Shown here piece after piece: positions 33,746 to 44,692 of a DNA stretch of 64,000 nt. The notes below the pieces were generated by a model. It made no database searches. It worked only from the letters and a program-made list of their open reading frames with translations, and was not told the DNA's origin. The stretch comes from Datura wrightii (Eukaryota > Streptophyta > Magnoliopsida > Solanales > Solanaceae): NCBI GenBank assembly GCA_035772735.1, contig JASDFA010000003.1, positions 126,161,001 to 126,225,000 of the forward strand, written 5' to 3'. How positions within the stretch are numbered: position 1 is the first letter of the stretch; every line of letters begins with the position of its first letter. A program made the position numbers and the translations under genes.

Positions 33746-35692
33746 CTATTTCTCTTTCTGGGGAATACCAGGTAGCTCATCTGGGAATATGTTAGGGAAT
33801 TCATTAACCACTGGAACAGACTGGAGAGTTGGAGGCTCTACCCGAACATCCTGGACTCTAACTATGTGGTAAATCCATCCCTTAGCTATCAACTTCCTCG
33901 CCTGAAGGTAGGAAATAAACCTACCTTTTGGAGTAGTTGTACTGCCCTTCCACTCTCGTGATGCCTCCCCTGGAAAGTGGAATTGGACCGTCTTGGTCCA
34001 GCATTCTACATTGGCATAGCATGGCACTAACCAATCCATACCCATAATGGCATCGAAATCAATCATCTCTAATTCTACCAGGTCTACTGTAGTCTCACGA
34101 TCAGCAACCTCTACTGTACATCCTCGATAAACCCTTCAGGCTATAATGGAGTCACCGATGGGTGTAGATACTGAAAAGGGTTGCTGAAGCAACTCTGGTA
34201 CAACACTGAACTTTCGAGCCACAAATGGGGTAACGTAGGACAAGGTAGATACTGGATCAATCAATACATAAGCAAGATGTGAGAAAATAATCATCATACC
34301 TATTACCATATCTGGAGATGCCTCTGAGTCCTGCCTCCCTGGTAATGCATAGGTACGGCTTGGGCTCGTACCTGAACTAGAGGCCCCTAACCTACCTCGG
34401 CCTCTACCTGTTGTACCTAAGGGCCTACGCCCTGTCGAGGCTGCTGGAGCTCGCGGCCCTGCTGACGCCCTGTCTTGACTATCTCGGCTACCCTGACGCC
34501 TGGTTGGATAGTCCCTCATCACATGACCCTCCTGCCCGCATATATGACACCCTGTGGAGCCATATCTGCAAGCTCCAGTGTGGGGTCGGCTGCAAATAGG
34601 GCAAGGTGGGGGTGTGTACCTGCTCTGCTCTACCCTCCTTTGCTGAGGTGAATCTACCATTCGAGAACTGCCGCCGGACTCTGACTATCCTCGGCGAATG
34701 AATCTACCCCTCTGCTGTTGTGATGGAGGTGGGGGTCTAGGTGGCCTATCTGACAGCCGTGGCCTAGGTCCTTTCTGAACCTCCCTCTGTATTTCATCTA
34801 ATCTATCCCTACGACACTGTTCCTGATTTATTCATCTGCTATCCTGTTGTCGCTGTATAAGGCCCTTAATAGTCTAGGCAAAGGCCTGCACCCGAGCAAT
34901 GTCCATATCTTCCCGCAGTGTAGCTGTCATGCACGCCTCTATGTACTCTAGGTTCAGACCCATAATAAACCGGTGGACTCTAGATGGCATGGTGTCCACA
35001 AAAGATGGAGCATAGCGGGCCAAGGAATCGAACTGTAAGGCGTATTCCCGTACACTCCTCGCCCCCTGCTCCAAATATAAAAACTGGTCCATCCGGGCCT
35101 GTCGGATTTTCCGTGGCAGATAACGGTCCAGGAAGGCCTCTGAAAAGCTGGACTAGGTCGGAGGGGCAACATCTCTCCCTTGGGACCTTTCCCAACTCTC
35201 GTACCACAATACAATAATATTTCACAGCCGGAATACAGCTAACTCAACCGACTCTGTAGATATCACATGTATGACCCAGAAGATTCTCTGCATCTGATCC
35301 AGGAGGTCCTGGGGGTCCTCTGCCTGATCCGACCCTGTGAATTGCGAGGGACCTAGTGCCAAAAATTCTCAGACCCTCGAACTGCTAGGCCCACCTGATG
35401 ACTCTGCTGTTGTGGGTGGCACTGACTGACACTGGGAAGCCATCATTTGTGCCAACATAACTACTGCACTTTGAATTTCCTGGTCGGATAGTGTAGGTAC
35501 AGGAACTGTCGGAGGTAATGTCGTCCCGAGTGGCTCCTGGTGGGGTAGGGACTGCTGAGAAGGTCGAGATGATGCCTCTATATCACCCTCAGATCGGGTT
35601 GATTCTAGATGAAGCTGAGGCATCCTGCTGGTGCCTTCTCCTGCTGTGGTATCCAGTCTTCTACCTGTGGCAGGCTTTCGCTGGTCTGCCAT
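33746..35692 (-). pseudogene. gag and protease of element E
   Basis: Starts MADQRKPATGRR at 35692. A Pro/Ser/Gln-rich N terminus is followed by the capsid region (MDQFLYLEQGARSVREYALQ, with EAFLDRYLP before it), then stops, a basic Pro-rich linker and a zinc knuckle CHICGQEGHVMRDYP in which the last Cys is Tyr. The protease-like domain reads VLIDPVSTLSYVTPF (the usual Gly after Asp-Ser/Pro is Val), then MIDFDAIMGMDWL. At least six stop codons or frame changes interrupt it, including near 35369, 35155, 34874, 34136 and 33746. Confidence 0.85.
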
Positions 35693-35891
35693 TTTAATCT
35701 GTAAACAAAGAGTATGATAAGTTTTAGGGACTCGACCCTATACTGTACTGCTCTATAGCACGAGTGAATATGAAAAACGAGTAACCATCCTATCATGCCT
35801 TGCAGCCTCCTGCCTATGGTATGTGGTGCACAAAACATCCATAGACAAGACTATACTTAGCATGGCTTGCAGACTCCCTGGTACACAACCT

Positions 35892-35903
35892 GCTATGATA
35901 CCA
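35892..35903 (-). other. Primer binding site of element E (initiator tRNA-Met type)
   Basis: TGGTATCATAGC on the minus strand, one mismatch from the standard TGGTATCAGAGC, next to the 5' LTR edge. Confidence 0.85.
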
Positions 35904-35907
35904 AGTT

Positions 35908-38216
35908 TTTCACACCCCGCCTAGGGAGGCATGATTGGTACCTGGTTCCCTACTGGGACCTGGACTGCTGGACTAGCTGAGCCTGAGCACTTCTGGTGCC
36001 AGGCTGGCTCTAACTCTGAATTCAAGAAAACGACGGGCTATATAACGGCTGTAAATTCATCCTCTGGCCGACTAGACATATAGCCACCTATAAGAAAACA
36101 ATAGCTACCCATAGAAACTGAATCAATAGGGAACCTATGCGGGCCGACAAGGCCACCATGCTATCTAATTATTCCTGAATCAAGAAAACAAGTGCTAAAC
36201 TGCTACGTGACCGAAAAGGTCACCACTACCAACTAAATAAGGCCCCACACGTCCATCATAAACAAACCCAAACATACACATGACCTCACACGACCGGTAC
36301 AGCTAACCACAGGAAATATACAATCTGCAAGCCTCTAAGAATACTGATAAGATGGTCGGGACAAGGCCCCGACCTACCCATATTGTACAACAAAAGAAAA
36401 GGAATAAACCTCTAGTTGTCTAGCTCCGGATGATAGGAGCTGATGACTCTATCCGCTGGCTAGAATCATGAGGGATCGGCTCCTCGTCTATGAGTACCTG
36501 CAGGCAAGTAATGCAGCTCCCCCAAATGGGCGTCAGTACCACTGGTACCGAGTATGCAAAGCAAACTGAACATAACTGAAGATAAACAGTAAACTGGTAG
36601 TTACTGAATTGACAGAGGATAGCTAAAACTGTCTGGAATAGCAGAATCTGTATTGAGCTTAACTGTACTGGAAAAAAAAGATAAGAATCATACCTGTCGA
36701 TGCGGCATCCTTCTATTTATCAATTTAATAAGTAACATACATGTATATATATAGCATACAAGAACCTATACCAGCCCCCATAAGCCGGAAGGTGCCAATC
36801 AACACGCAATCTATATACCCCTACCCGGGTCAAACCATCCAAAAATAAATTCACTCCACTCACCTAATAACTACGAGCATCCCGCCGGTCCCCTGGGTAT
36901 GCAGCTTGGCCTCTCTGGGCCCCTGACTATAACTGTATCTAAGTCCGGAGGACTCCTATAACAGTAATCTGAGATCTGTATCTGTAGTCTGTAATCTGTG
37001 CCCTGGGTGCAAACGCTCGACAGGGTATGCTATAATGTTGATCGGCCTGCTATGGGGAATGCTACATCCAGTCTTCGTCCTATTGCGGACGGCATGCCAC
37101 TCCTTGGAGTGACGTATCCTCACCCTTTGGCGGGCAAGTCGACACAGCTATTAACCCTGGGGTGGCAAGGAAGCTCTAAGGGTGCCCACATATCACAAAC
37201 TAGTCTCAACAGCAACAGTAATCACATATAACATGTATATTAAATCTGAAAATACTATCCATGTTCTGATATTCTATTCTGAATCTCTTGCTGAATTAAA
37301 CTGAATCTAATACTAAGTTAAACTGAGCTTGGGATAAGATCTTACTATCTGATACTGATTTACTGACTTTTATTCTGGATATGACATAATAATACAATAT
37401 ACATAATATTCGACTTCTAGAACTTCCTTCTGGAATTTCTTCATTTTACTATACTAGAATTACTAACTTGCCGAAGAAACTGGCTTTACATACCTCAGTT
37501 GTCGGCTTTCCGGCTAACTGGCGTAATTCGGCCAATATTCAGCTGTTTCTTCCAACTGTATTCACATTCATAGCAATTAGAACTAAATTCATCAATATTC
37601 CGAAATGAAATGCTACTTTGAATATATATATATAGCCCATACTTTGACTTATCGAAAAATAGCTGAAAACTCGCCATTTCTCAAAAATCCAGAAGGGAGA
37701 AATACTCACTTTAGGGATAGGAGCATATTGACACTAATTTGGAGAAATTTCACTTATCTTAGCTCGGTAGGACGATGATTCGCCGGCCGAATTTTACGAA
37801 ACTAACTCCGCAGGAATGCTCCCGGCAGCTTAATACTTCACTACCCAAGATTAATTCAAGTTTGGACGGCGTTTAATAGCGTAAACAGACAGAATTTCAA
37901 ATAAATCCCTCGTACCCTCTGTTTTCTGGTTACTCTCTGGAATTTATGATAATTATCTAACAAAAAACAAAATGGAGGGGTTTATATACTTGAGGCTGAG
38001 CCTCACCTCCGTGGCACGTTGGCCATCGCAGAGGTGATCCCTCCGTGACATGTTGGCCATCGCGGAGGGGGTTTGCCCAACCTCCTCTTGAGATGGTTCA
38101 ACATGACGCTTGTCCGGTCTTTCCCCGGGTCTTTTTCTAGCATATATGGCATTCTAAAACTCTTAACCAACATGTGAATAGGCCAACTAAATGTCAAGAA
38201 TTTATGGGGTGTAACA
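35908..38216 (-). repeat. 5' LTR of element E
   Basis: 2309 bp, pair of the C-interrupted 3' LTR. TATA box at 37981-37988 (minus) with GC-rich modules at 38003-38072. It ends ...GTAACA before the target duplication TCTAG. Confidence 0.92.
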
Positions 38217-38930
38217 TCTAGCTTCTATTGTTAGTTCCTCGGATGAATTAAAATGCGTTGTACCTGCAAAATTAAAAAATCAAGTTAGCTAAAAAATTTG
38301 CTAATGCATTTCCCTCTCTCAAATGTTTGATAGAAATGCACTAACCCTTTATTTTTCTAAAACTTGATTTTTCCACTTTAATACTAATCCTCTAGGGAAC
38401 CTCCCATTTCTCCTCTATAATATTCATCATTGTTAATAAGTCCGACTACATAATAATGGGTAATATATTCTGAAAAATACAATACTTGATACCATCTAGA
38501 ATAACTGGTGCTTTTGCAAAAATACTTGAAGTATTTTTATTTTTTCTTGCCTTAGCATAAATCAGGTCCCCATTCTAGTCTCTAACACAGAAACAAGCTG
38601 AGCTGTCTCCTGGATTGCCTCTCTGCAAGCTCTATCTGTGTTACATTTAGACTAGCCTACCCCTGGTTTCTCCCACTTCACTACTTGATACCTTATTAGG
38701 GGTTTATAATCTTCCAAAAATTGTATCAATTGAGGCCATTGTAAGGGAATTTCCCTAATCCAGGAATACTTCATTCTTGCCAACTAGACCAAGTTACTAT
38801 AAATGCTTTGTATAACCTTTCTTTTATTCATATTCCCTCCATACTCAATGATGTTCCTTCTCTTTCATAATATCCAGCATATAAAAGCTGGGGCAGCTTG
38901 ATAGATAGGTCTAAGTTGTATATTATACTA
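38217..38930 (-). pseudogene. RNase H-like (RVT_3-type) remnant, split by element E
   Basis: The minus strand carries scattered RNase H-like text typical of plant LINE-type reverse transcriptases: VKWEKPGVG, SKCNTDRACREAIQE, a helical middle, KHLREGNALANFLA near 38290-38330, then an AG-preceded segment TTHFNSSEELTIEA running into the E insertion site. The tail appears to continue at 18416 and below (RRLQNMDK). Stops and frame changes are frequent, so this is an old pseudogene. A host RNase H-like gene fragment is the alternative to a LINE. Confidence 0.5.
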
Positions 38931-39200
38931 TATGTTCCACCATTTCAATATTGATTGATGTACTCATACAAATGGACATAGTATATCTGCTGCTCTTGTA
39001 AAATACTGTAAAATCTTACAAACTCCCCAGTAATGCTTTCATTTTTACTTAAGCAAATTTTTGATAAGTTATGAACCAACCATTTATCAACTAAACTAGA
39101 TCCACCCACCATTTGATACCCTTAGGTACGAGAATAAAGAATAATTTACATAATATGTCATTTTTTAACTTTTCATTTGGTACAATTTATTAAAGTTATA
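38931..39200. other. AT-rich DNA, nothing recognised
   Basis: No frame, repeat structure or terminus identified. Confidence 0.4.
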
Positions 39201-39443
39201 TACTTTCTTCGTTTTTATTTAAGTATCTTTTTTTAATCCATCTAAAAATGAGTGTCTTTTTATTTTATCTTTTTAATATTTAATAGTTTTTAATTTCAAC
39301 ATTCTACTGACAAGTTTAAAAGTACAAGATTTTAAAAACTTTACTCATCTTTAATTTAAGACCACAAGATTCAAAAATCTCTCTTTATTTCTTAAACTCC
39401 GTGCCTAGTCAAACTAAGACACTTAATTTAGACGGAGGGAATA
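39201..39443. mobile_element. Stowaway-like MITE
   Basis: About 243 bp bounded by TA. The left end is TACTTTCTTCG and the right end is the complement of TATTCCCTCCGTCTAAATTA, giving imperfect terminal inverted repeats with the CTCCCTCCGT signature common in plant Stowaway (Tc1/mariner-type) MITEs. No coding capacity, AT-rich interior. Confidence 0.65.
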
Positions 39444-39881
39444 CCATTTTAAACTTTTTTAGCAATGAAAATTATTTACACTCCCAATTTTGCTTTAAAA
39501 GTCAAACTATTCCTCAACTTTGAGCAGTAGACATCCTCCCTCCTTATCCTATGTGATGTCTATTTTGCCCTTAATATTTTCAATCAGTTCTCTATGCAAT
39601 ACATTTTTAGATTATATATAACTTTTATCTTTTAATCTTAGTATTTTATCTATAGTTTAAATAATTTTATATTTCATTATAAATTCTTATTTAAGTTCCT
39701 TAACATTATAAGTAGAATGGTTTTTTATGAATTTGACACAAAATATATTATTGTTTTTTATTATTTTTGTTTTAGTATGACATAAATTAAGTATGTACCT
39801 ATGTATGTCCATGCATGTATGTATGAATGAAGTGCTGAAGATCCTCTTTCACATCAGTCCCTGAGAACTCTGGAGGACTTA
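39444..39881. other. AT-rich DNA, nothing recognised
   Basis: A short ATGTATG/CATG-rich stretch lies around 39790-39830; otherwise no structure noted. Confidence 0.4.
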
Positions 39882-40388
39882 GTGCTAACAAACTCACGAG
39901 TCCTGGAGCTCCCTGATCCCTTAGAAGATCTAGCACTATTCGACACCCTAGCTCTCTTCTATGTAGTTACCAATCTAGTCAACAAATTTTGGGCCGTGAG
40001 GAAATTGAACATGGATCCGGAGCTAGCAGGGAATAAGAGGCTGATGCAACTCAGCAAACTTGATGAGTTTCGTTGGCATGCTTATGAAAGTGCCAAATGC
40101 TACAAGGAGAAAATGAAGAAGTGGCACGATAGGCATATGGTGCATCGGATCTTTGAGCCGGGGCAGAAGGTATTGCTATTTAATTCGAGAATGAAGCTTT
40201 TTCCAGGCAAGTTGCGGTCCAAATGGTCAGGGCCGTTTGAAGTGATAAGAATGACCCCGCACGGGGCAGTGGAGTTGTGGCAAGAAGATAGAAGTGCCAC
40301 ATTTTTGGTGAATGGGCAAAGATGTAAGCATTATTGGGGTGAGGACGTTATTCGAGAGAAGACGTCCATCACTCTAGAGGATGATTGA
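39882..40388 (+). pseudogene. Integrase C-terminal remnant of element D (chimeric frame)
   Basis: From about residue 33 the 168-codon frame matches the end of an Athila-type integrase: KLNMDPELAGNKRLMQLSKL, YKEKMKKWHDRHM, FEPGQKVLLFNSRMKLFPGK, LRSKWSGPFEVIRMTPHGA. It ends GEDVIREKTSITLEDD, the same tail fused to the protease in B and C. The first 30 or so residues do not match and seem to come from flanking DNA, so the element is truncated at about 39975-39990 and the ATG belongs to the flank. No catalytic core remains. Confidence 0.75.
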
Positions 40389-40397
40389 CCAATGAAT

Positions 40398-40444
40398 GAC
40401 GTCGAGCCGCGACGGTAAATCAGGCGCTGCACGGGAGGCAACCC
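40398..40444 (+). other. Conserved post-pol block (element D copy)
   Basis: GACGTCGAGCCGCGACGG then GGCGCTGCACGGGAGGCAAC, starting about 10 bp after the stop codon. Confidence 0.7.
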
Positions 40445-40689
40445 GTGAATGTGTTATAATAGATAAGTAGAACCATTTGAAAAAAAAAGAAAAGAAAAAA
40501 GAATATAAAAAGAGAAAAACAAAGAAAAAGAAAAATAAAAATTCTTTTGTGTTGAAACCTATGAGGTCTAACCAATTTTGTTGTGGTGAAATGATTTTCA
40601 GGTGGAACGGAGGGCAAAAATGTAAAGAAACACAAAGGAAAAAAATTGAGGTGAGAAAATAAAAATTGGCACATTACAGTGAGCCTGCG

Positions 40690-40845
40690 CGATGGCTCCG
40701 TGTCACGGAGGAGGTGCTCCCCGTTACCCTTTGTGACACGTTGAGGCTTGTTCCAGATTTTTTAAAAATCTAGAACACTGGCGCGATGGCTCCGTGTCAC
40801 GGAGGGGGTGCTCTGCGTTACCCTCCGTGACACGTTGAGGGTTAA
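40690..40845 (+). promoter_or_regulatory. Two GC-rich dyad modules upstream of ORF2 (element D)
   Basis: Two similar copies (40690-40745 and 40788-40845) of GGCTCCGTGTCACGGAGG...ACCCTCCGTGACACGTTGAG. They precede a TTTTAAAACCCC stretch near 40887 and a C-rich leader ending in the candidate donor at 41038. Confidence 0.5.
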
Positions 40846-41038
40846 TTCGCGTTGGGTCACACCGGGTCACTGGGTAACCCGCGTGAAAAATACCTTTTAA
40901 AACCCCAAATCCCCTCATTTTCTTCCTATTTTTTTCACTTCCTCCGCGACCCACACCCCAAATCCCCTTCTCCCTCAACATGACACAGACCTAGGCATCA
41001 ATTTTCTTCATGTTTTCTTCAATTTCATCAAATCAAAG

Positions 41039-41670
41039 GTATGTTCTTGAATTCTTCCTTGTTTTTGCTCAAGTTTCTGATTCTCGAACATGTGTGGTGA
41101 TTAAACATTGCCCTAAGTGATAATTAAGCTTGAATTCACTTGAGTTATGATGGATTGATGTTCATAGTATCATTTTGAATATATGAACTCAATGATTTCA
41201 TGTTTTATTGAATTCTTGCAAAATTGATAGCTAGGGTTGAAAATTGAATAGGAAGAAGACTAAATTCTTTGAAATGTTGAAAAAAATTGGGTTGTGCATG
41301 TTGGGTGAAGCAAAATATAGTGTAATTGATGTTGAATATGCTAAGTAGACAAGGGATTTTCTGGAGAATAAAATTGGATAATTGCATAGGTTGTTGAAAA
41401 AATTTGCTAAGTGCTATGATGATGTAATTAAATAGATGGCGATATTTTTATTCATTGTACGAAGTCTGAGTAGTACATAGTAATTGTTCCATCGACTCAT
41501 ATGAATGCACTAAGCATGTTGAATGTTAAGAATTGAAAAATCATGAATGTCTTGTCGAATTGTTTGGATTGCGGCTTAAGACTAAGTGTGGGGTGACCCA
41601 AGTAAACCCAACCTTAGTTTTAGCTAATTATGACTTGAATAACATTGGGACTGTCTGTTTGAATGTACAG
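41039..41670 (+). other. Candidate intron upstream of ORF2 (element D)
   Basis: CAAAG|GTATGTTC to GAATGTACAG|GAACAATG, 632 bp. Same donor, acceptor and distance to the ORF2 ATG as B and C, with a purine-tract-like copy at 41582-41594. Confidence 0.6.
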
Positions 41671-41675
41671 GAACA

Positions 41676-42894
41676 ATGTCAGGCCGACAAGACAAGGGCA
41701 AGGGCACATCCACATCGGGCGCCAGCAGGAAAAGGATACGATTGGGCACAGCAGTTCCAGCAGCACCAGCCGTTCTGCGAGGCCAACGCTGAAAATACGG
41801 AACCCGATGGGTGACTGATGAGGGAAAGAAGTGGTATGCTAAACACAAAGAAACCAAATACTTCCCAGAAGAGCAGATAGCAAGGGAGCCGCTGGCACAG
41901 GAATTCCCGTGGATTGTACACTGGATTGACACTGCTGGGCTGAACTTCATCTTCGAAGAGCCCAGGGAGTGCAATCTCCATCTTATCCGGGAGTTCTATG
42001 CCAACTGGAACCCGACCCTACGCAGTCACACCGTAAAAATCAGGGGGCAGGTTGTCACTTTTGAGCCCCATCATTTGAATGCAATCCTGGGGGCGTGGGA
42101 AACAGACGCTCATGTCCTTAGGCAGCTGAACATCACTCCACCCTATGCGGACATCAGACGCACCCTATGTGGAGCCCGATCAACAGCAAGGTGGAGTAGG
42201 CACAAGGAGAGGGGATACCATCAGACATTGCCCTACTCTCAGATGAACTGGGAAGCCCGAATTTGGCTAAAAATTGTGTTCCTGCTTGATCCCGGGGGGG
42301 AACATGACAGATGTCACTTGGGATAGAGTGTGCTTGGTGTATGCCCTAATGAAGGAGCTGGAGATCAATGTTGGGGCGGTAATCATCTCCGCCATGAAGA
42401 GAGCCCGACTATATCAGGGGCATAGATACGAGTTCGGTGGTTTTCTTACCACGTTCCTGAGGGGCCATGATATTGAGGAGGAGGCCCTGGATTACATCCC
42501 ACAAATGGACAGGCGTGCCTTGGATGTCACCAAAACCAAGGCACCTGACACTACTCATGGGCCTGTGCTCACACTAGCCAAGCGACATGCTCAGGATGAC
42601 TAGTATATGGCCCGCATGAACGGGATGCAGATGTTGCAGTTGTGCATAGGCGGGAGGCCGGAAACAGAGGATGAGCTTTGGCAGCTGGACTTGGATTACC
42701 CATTCCACGAGAATGCCCGGGCTCTATGTAGAGTGGGGCCCGCATTTATGGAGCCCGTAGATGATGATGTCCCCACCGATGAGGAGACACGCTGGGAGGA
42801 CTCAGATGTTGAGTTAGACGAGGACGGTGGGGGTGATTCGGATATGGGAAACGAAGCAACGGCACCTGATGAAGAAGTTGAATACTTCGATTGA
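41676..42894 (+). pseudogene. ORF2 of element D: 'putative plant transposon protein' type, broken
   Basis: Begins ATG at 41676 (MSGRQDKGKG) and ends at TGA 42892-42894. Breaks: TGA at 41790-41792, a frameshift in the G run near 42290, and TAG at 42601-42603 (a Gln codon in B). Conserved stretches: WVTDEGKKWYAKHKETKYF, LIREFYANWNPTLRSHTVK, RWSRHKERGYHQTLPY and an intact acidic tail ending DEEVEYFD. Alignment with B and C defines the native protein as roughly 400 residues with a basic N terminus, a globular middle and an acidic tail. Confidence 0.8.
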
Positions 42895-44676
42895 TCAGGA
42901 AGTTTCACCACCCAACCTTTGTGATATGTGAAATAATGTGAACATTGGGGACAGTGTTCGGTTTAAGTGTGGGGTGGGAGTAGTTAGGTGCCAGCTTCTT
43001 TGTTTATGTTTATGTTTATGTTTTGTTTTTTTTGTTGTTGTTGTGCCTGTGCAAAATGTGACCTTGTGACTCTGTGTTGTGTGTTTTGTAATTAAGTTGG
43101 TGTTGAAATGAATGTTGAGCTGCTGTGTGCTGTGTTGAGCTACTGTTGGTTCTGTTGTGTAAATATTGGTCAAATTAAAATTTTTATCTTTTCTATCGAA
43201 TTTTTTCAAATTTTTTATGTTGGGTTTCTCGGCCTTTATTTTTGGTGCTTTTACCGAGAATAGTCCTATTGAACCGAAGTCGTAGATAGTGACCGTTCCC
43301 TATGATGGATGGATGACGACCGTCTTAAGGGAAATGTAGTCGATAGGAGTAGTTTTTTTTCTTTCTTTTCTTTCTTTTGTGTGTTTCCCAAACGTGTCGC
43401 TACTTCATGGTTCGAAATTCTTGCTACGTGTTGTACATGATATTAAGATGCAAAGGTGATTCGTATGAAAGCATGCAAATGTGTAAACATGTTGAGATAA
43501 CTAGGCCATAGAGTTTGATTCGTTGGGATCGAGGCTTAATAGTGAATTCTTGTAATTAGCTGATTGAAGAGTCTGTGAATATGTCTTGAGTTGAGCATGT
43601 GCAATGAGTGTGAGGTAAGGTTTCGATTATTCCATGCTATCGTGAAGTGTCTAGAACTTGCCTGGTGTGTGTACTAAATGAAATGAAGGATGTGTATTGT
43701 AGGAAAGGATATAGGCATTTCTTTGATTAAACCGAAAGTTTCTCCATTATCATACCTACCTTGAATGTGCATCCTAGTTAGTCCCATTGAGCCTTTAGCC
43801 TATTTTTTTCTTTTCTTTGAAAAGGTACAAACCGAGCTTAATCCCTTCTTTTTATTAGCTGTGAATTTGATCCAAAACACTTAAGCGCTCAAGAAAAACA
43901 ATTTTCCCACAGTGTAAAGGAGTGAGAATTGTGAAACGGAAGGAAAAGAGGAAGTTGTGAAAGTTAAAGAAAGGTCAAAGGTGCACTTGCTGAAATTAAA
44001 TAAAATAAAGATGTATAACTAATCTTTGCTAGTAAGTCGAGTGTGCTTAAAGAAATTGGAACAAAAACAAAGAAAAAATTTCAAGAATGAGAGGATGAAG
44101 GAAGAAACAATGCCCATAATGATGGTGGGATGTATTGAAAAGCGCTTAAGGAAGCTAGTTGCTATTATTGGTTAGCCCAGTATTTACTAGTTCCTTAGCT
44201 TACATTACAACCCATCAAGTCCTACGTGATCTTACATCACGCGTCCTTATATTAGTGGAGTAATAAACTAGAGGCAAGCCTATGGTTCATGACATGATGC
44301 ATGTGAATTCTTTGGGAGAGAGAGCGAAATCGTATTCATATACCCCTACATGTAGTGCTTTGGAAAGCATGTGATGGCAAATGGGGTAATTCTCTTGTGT
44401 TGTGAGGGCACATGCTTGACGAGAGATTAAATTTCATGTCGGATGTCTTGATTAGTTGATTTGCAAGAGTTTGCCAAGATCGAGAATTGATTCTTGAGCT
44501 TAGGAGATCTTAATGTGGTGTACTTCATTGTATTGATGAGATCATGCATGTTTTCTTGATGATTTGCTATATTAAATAATTGGTATAGCCGTATCTTGAA
44601 TTGTCGAGCCAAAGTAGTTATGTGTGGGTGTCAATTGCATGAGATGTGAGAGTATTGTTCGAGGAAGAACAAGGTT
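42895..44676 (+). other. Noncoding 3' internal region of element D
   Basis: No credible gene. It contains a purine-tract copy at 42963-42975 just after ORF2 and the conserved block at 43281-43342 that B has lost. The rest aligns in outline with B and C. Confidence 0.6.
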
Positions 44677-44677
44677 T

Positions 44678-44692
44678 TAAGTGTGGGGTAAG
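44678..44692 (+). other. Polypurine tract of element D
   Basis: TAAGTGTGGGGTAAG directly before the 3' LTR. Confidence 0.85.

Larger units (their letters stand above)
18417..38216 (-). mobile_element. Element E: Tekay/Del-type chromovirus (Ty3/gypsy), degenerate, split by element C
   Basis: Both LTRs measure 2309 bp once C is removed: 18417-19536 plus 29468-30661 less the 5-bp duplication, and 35908-38216. The target duplication TCTAG is at 18412-18416 and 38217-38221. Internal minus-strand order is tRNA-Met-type primer site, gag, protease, reverse transcriptase, RNase H, integrase, chromodomain-type C terminus, purine tract, as in Tekay/Del chromoviruses. Many stops and frameshifts make it non-functional. 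Confidence 0.93.
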
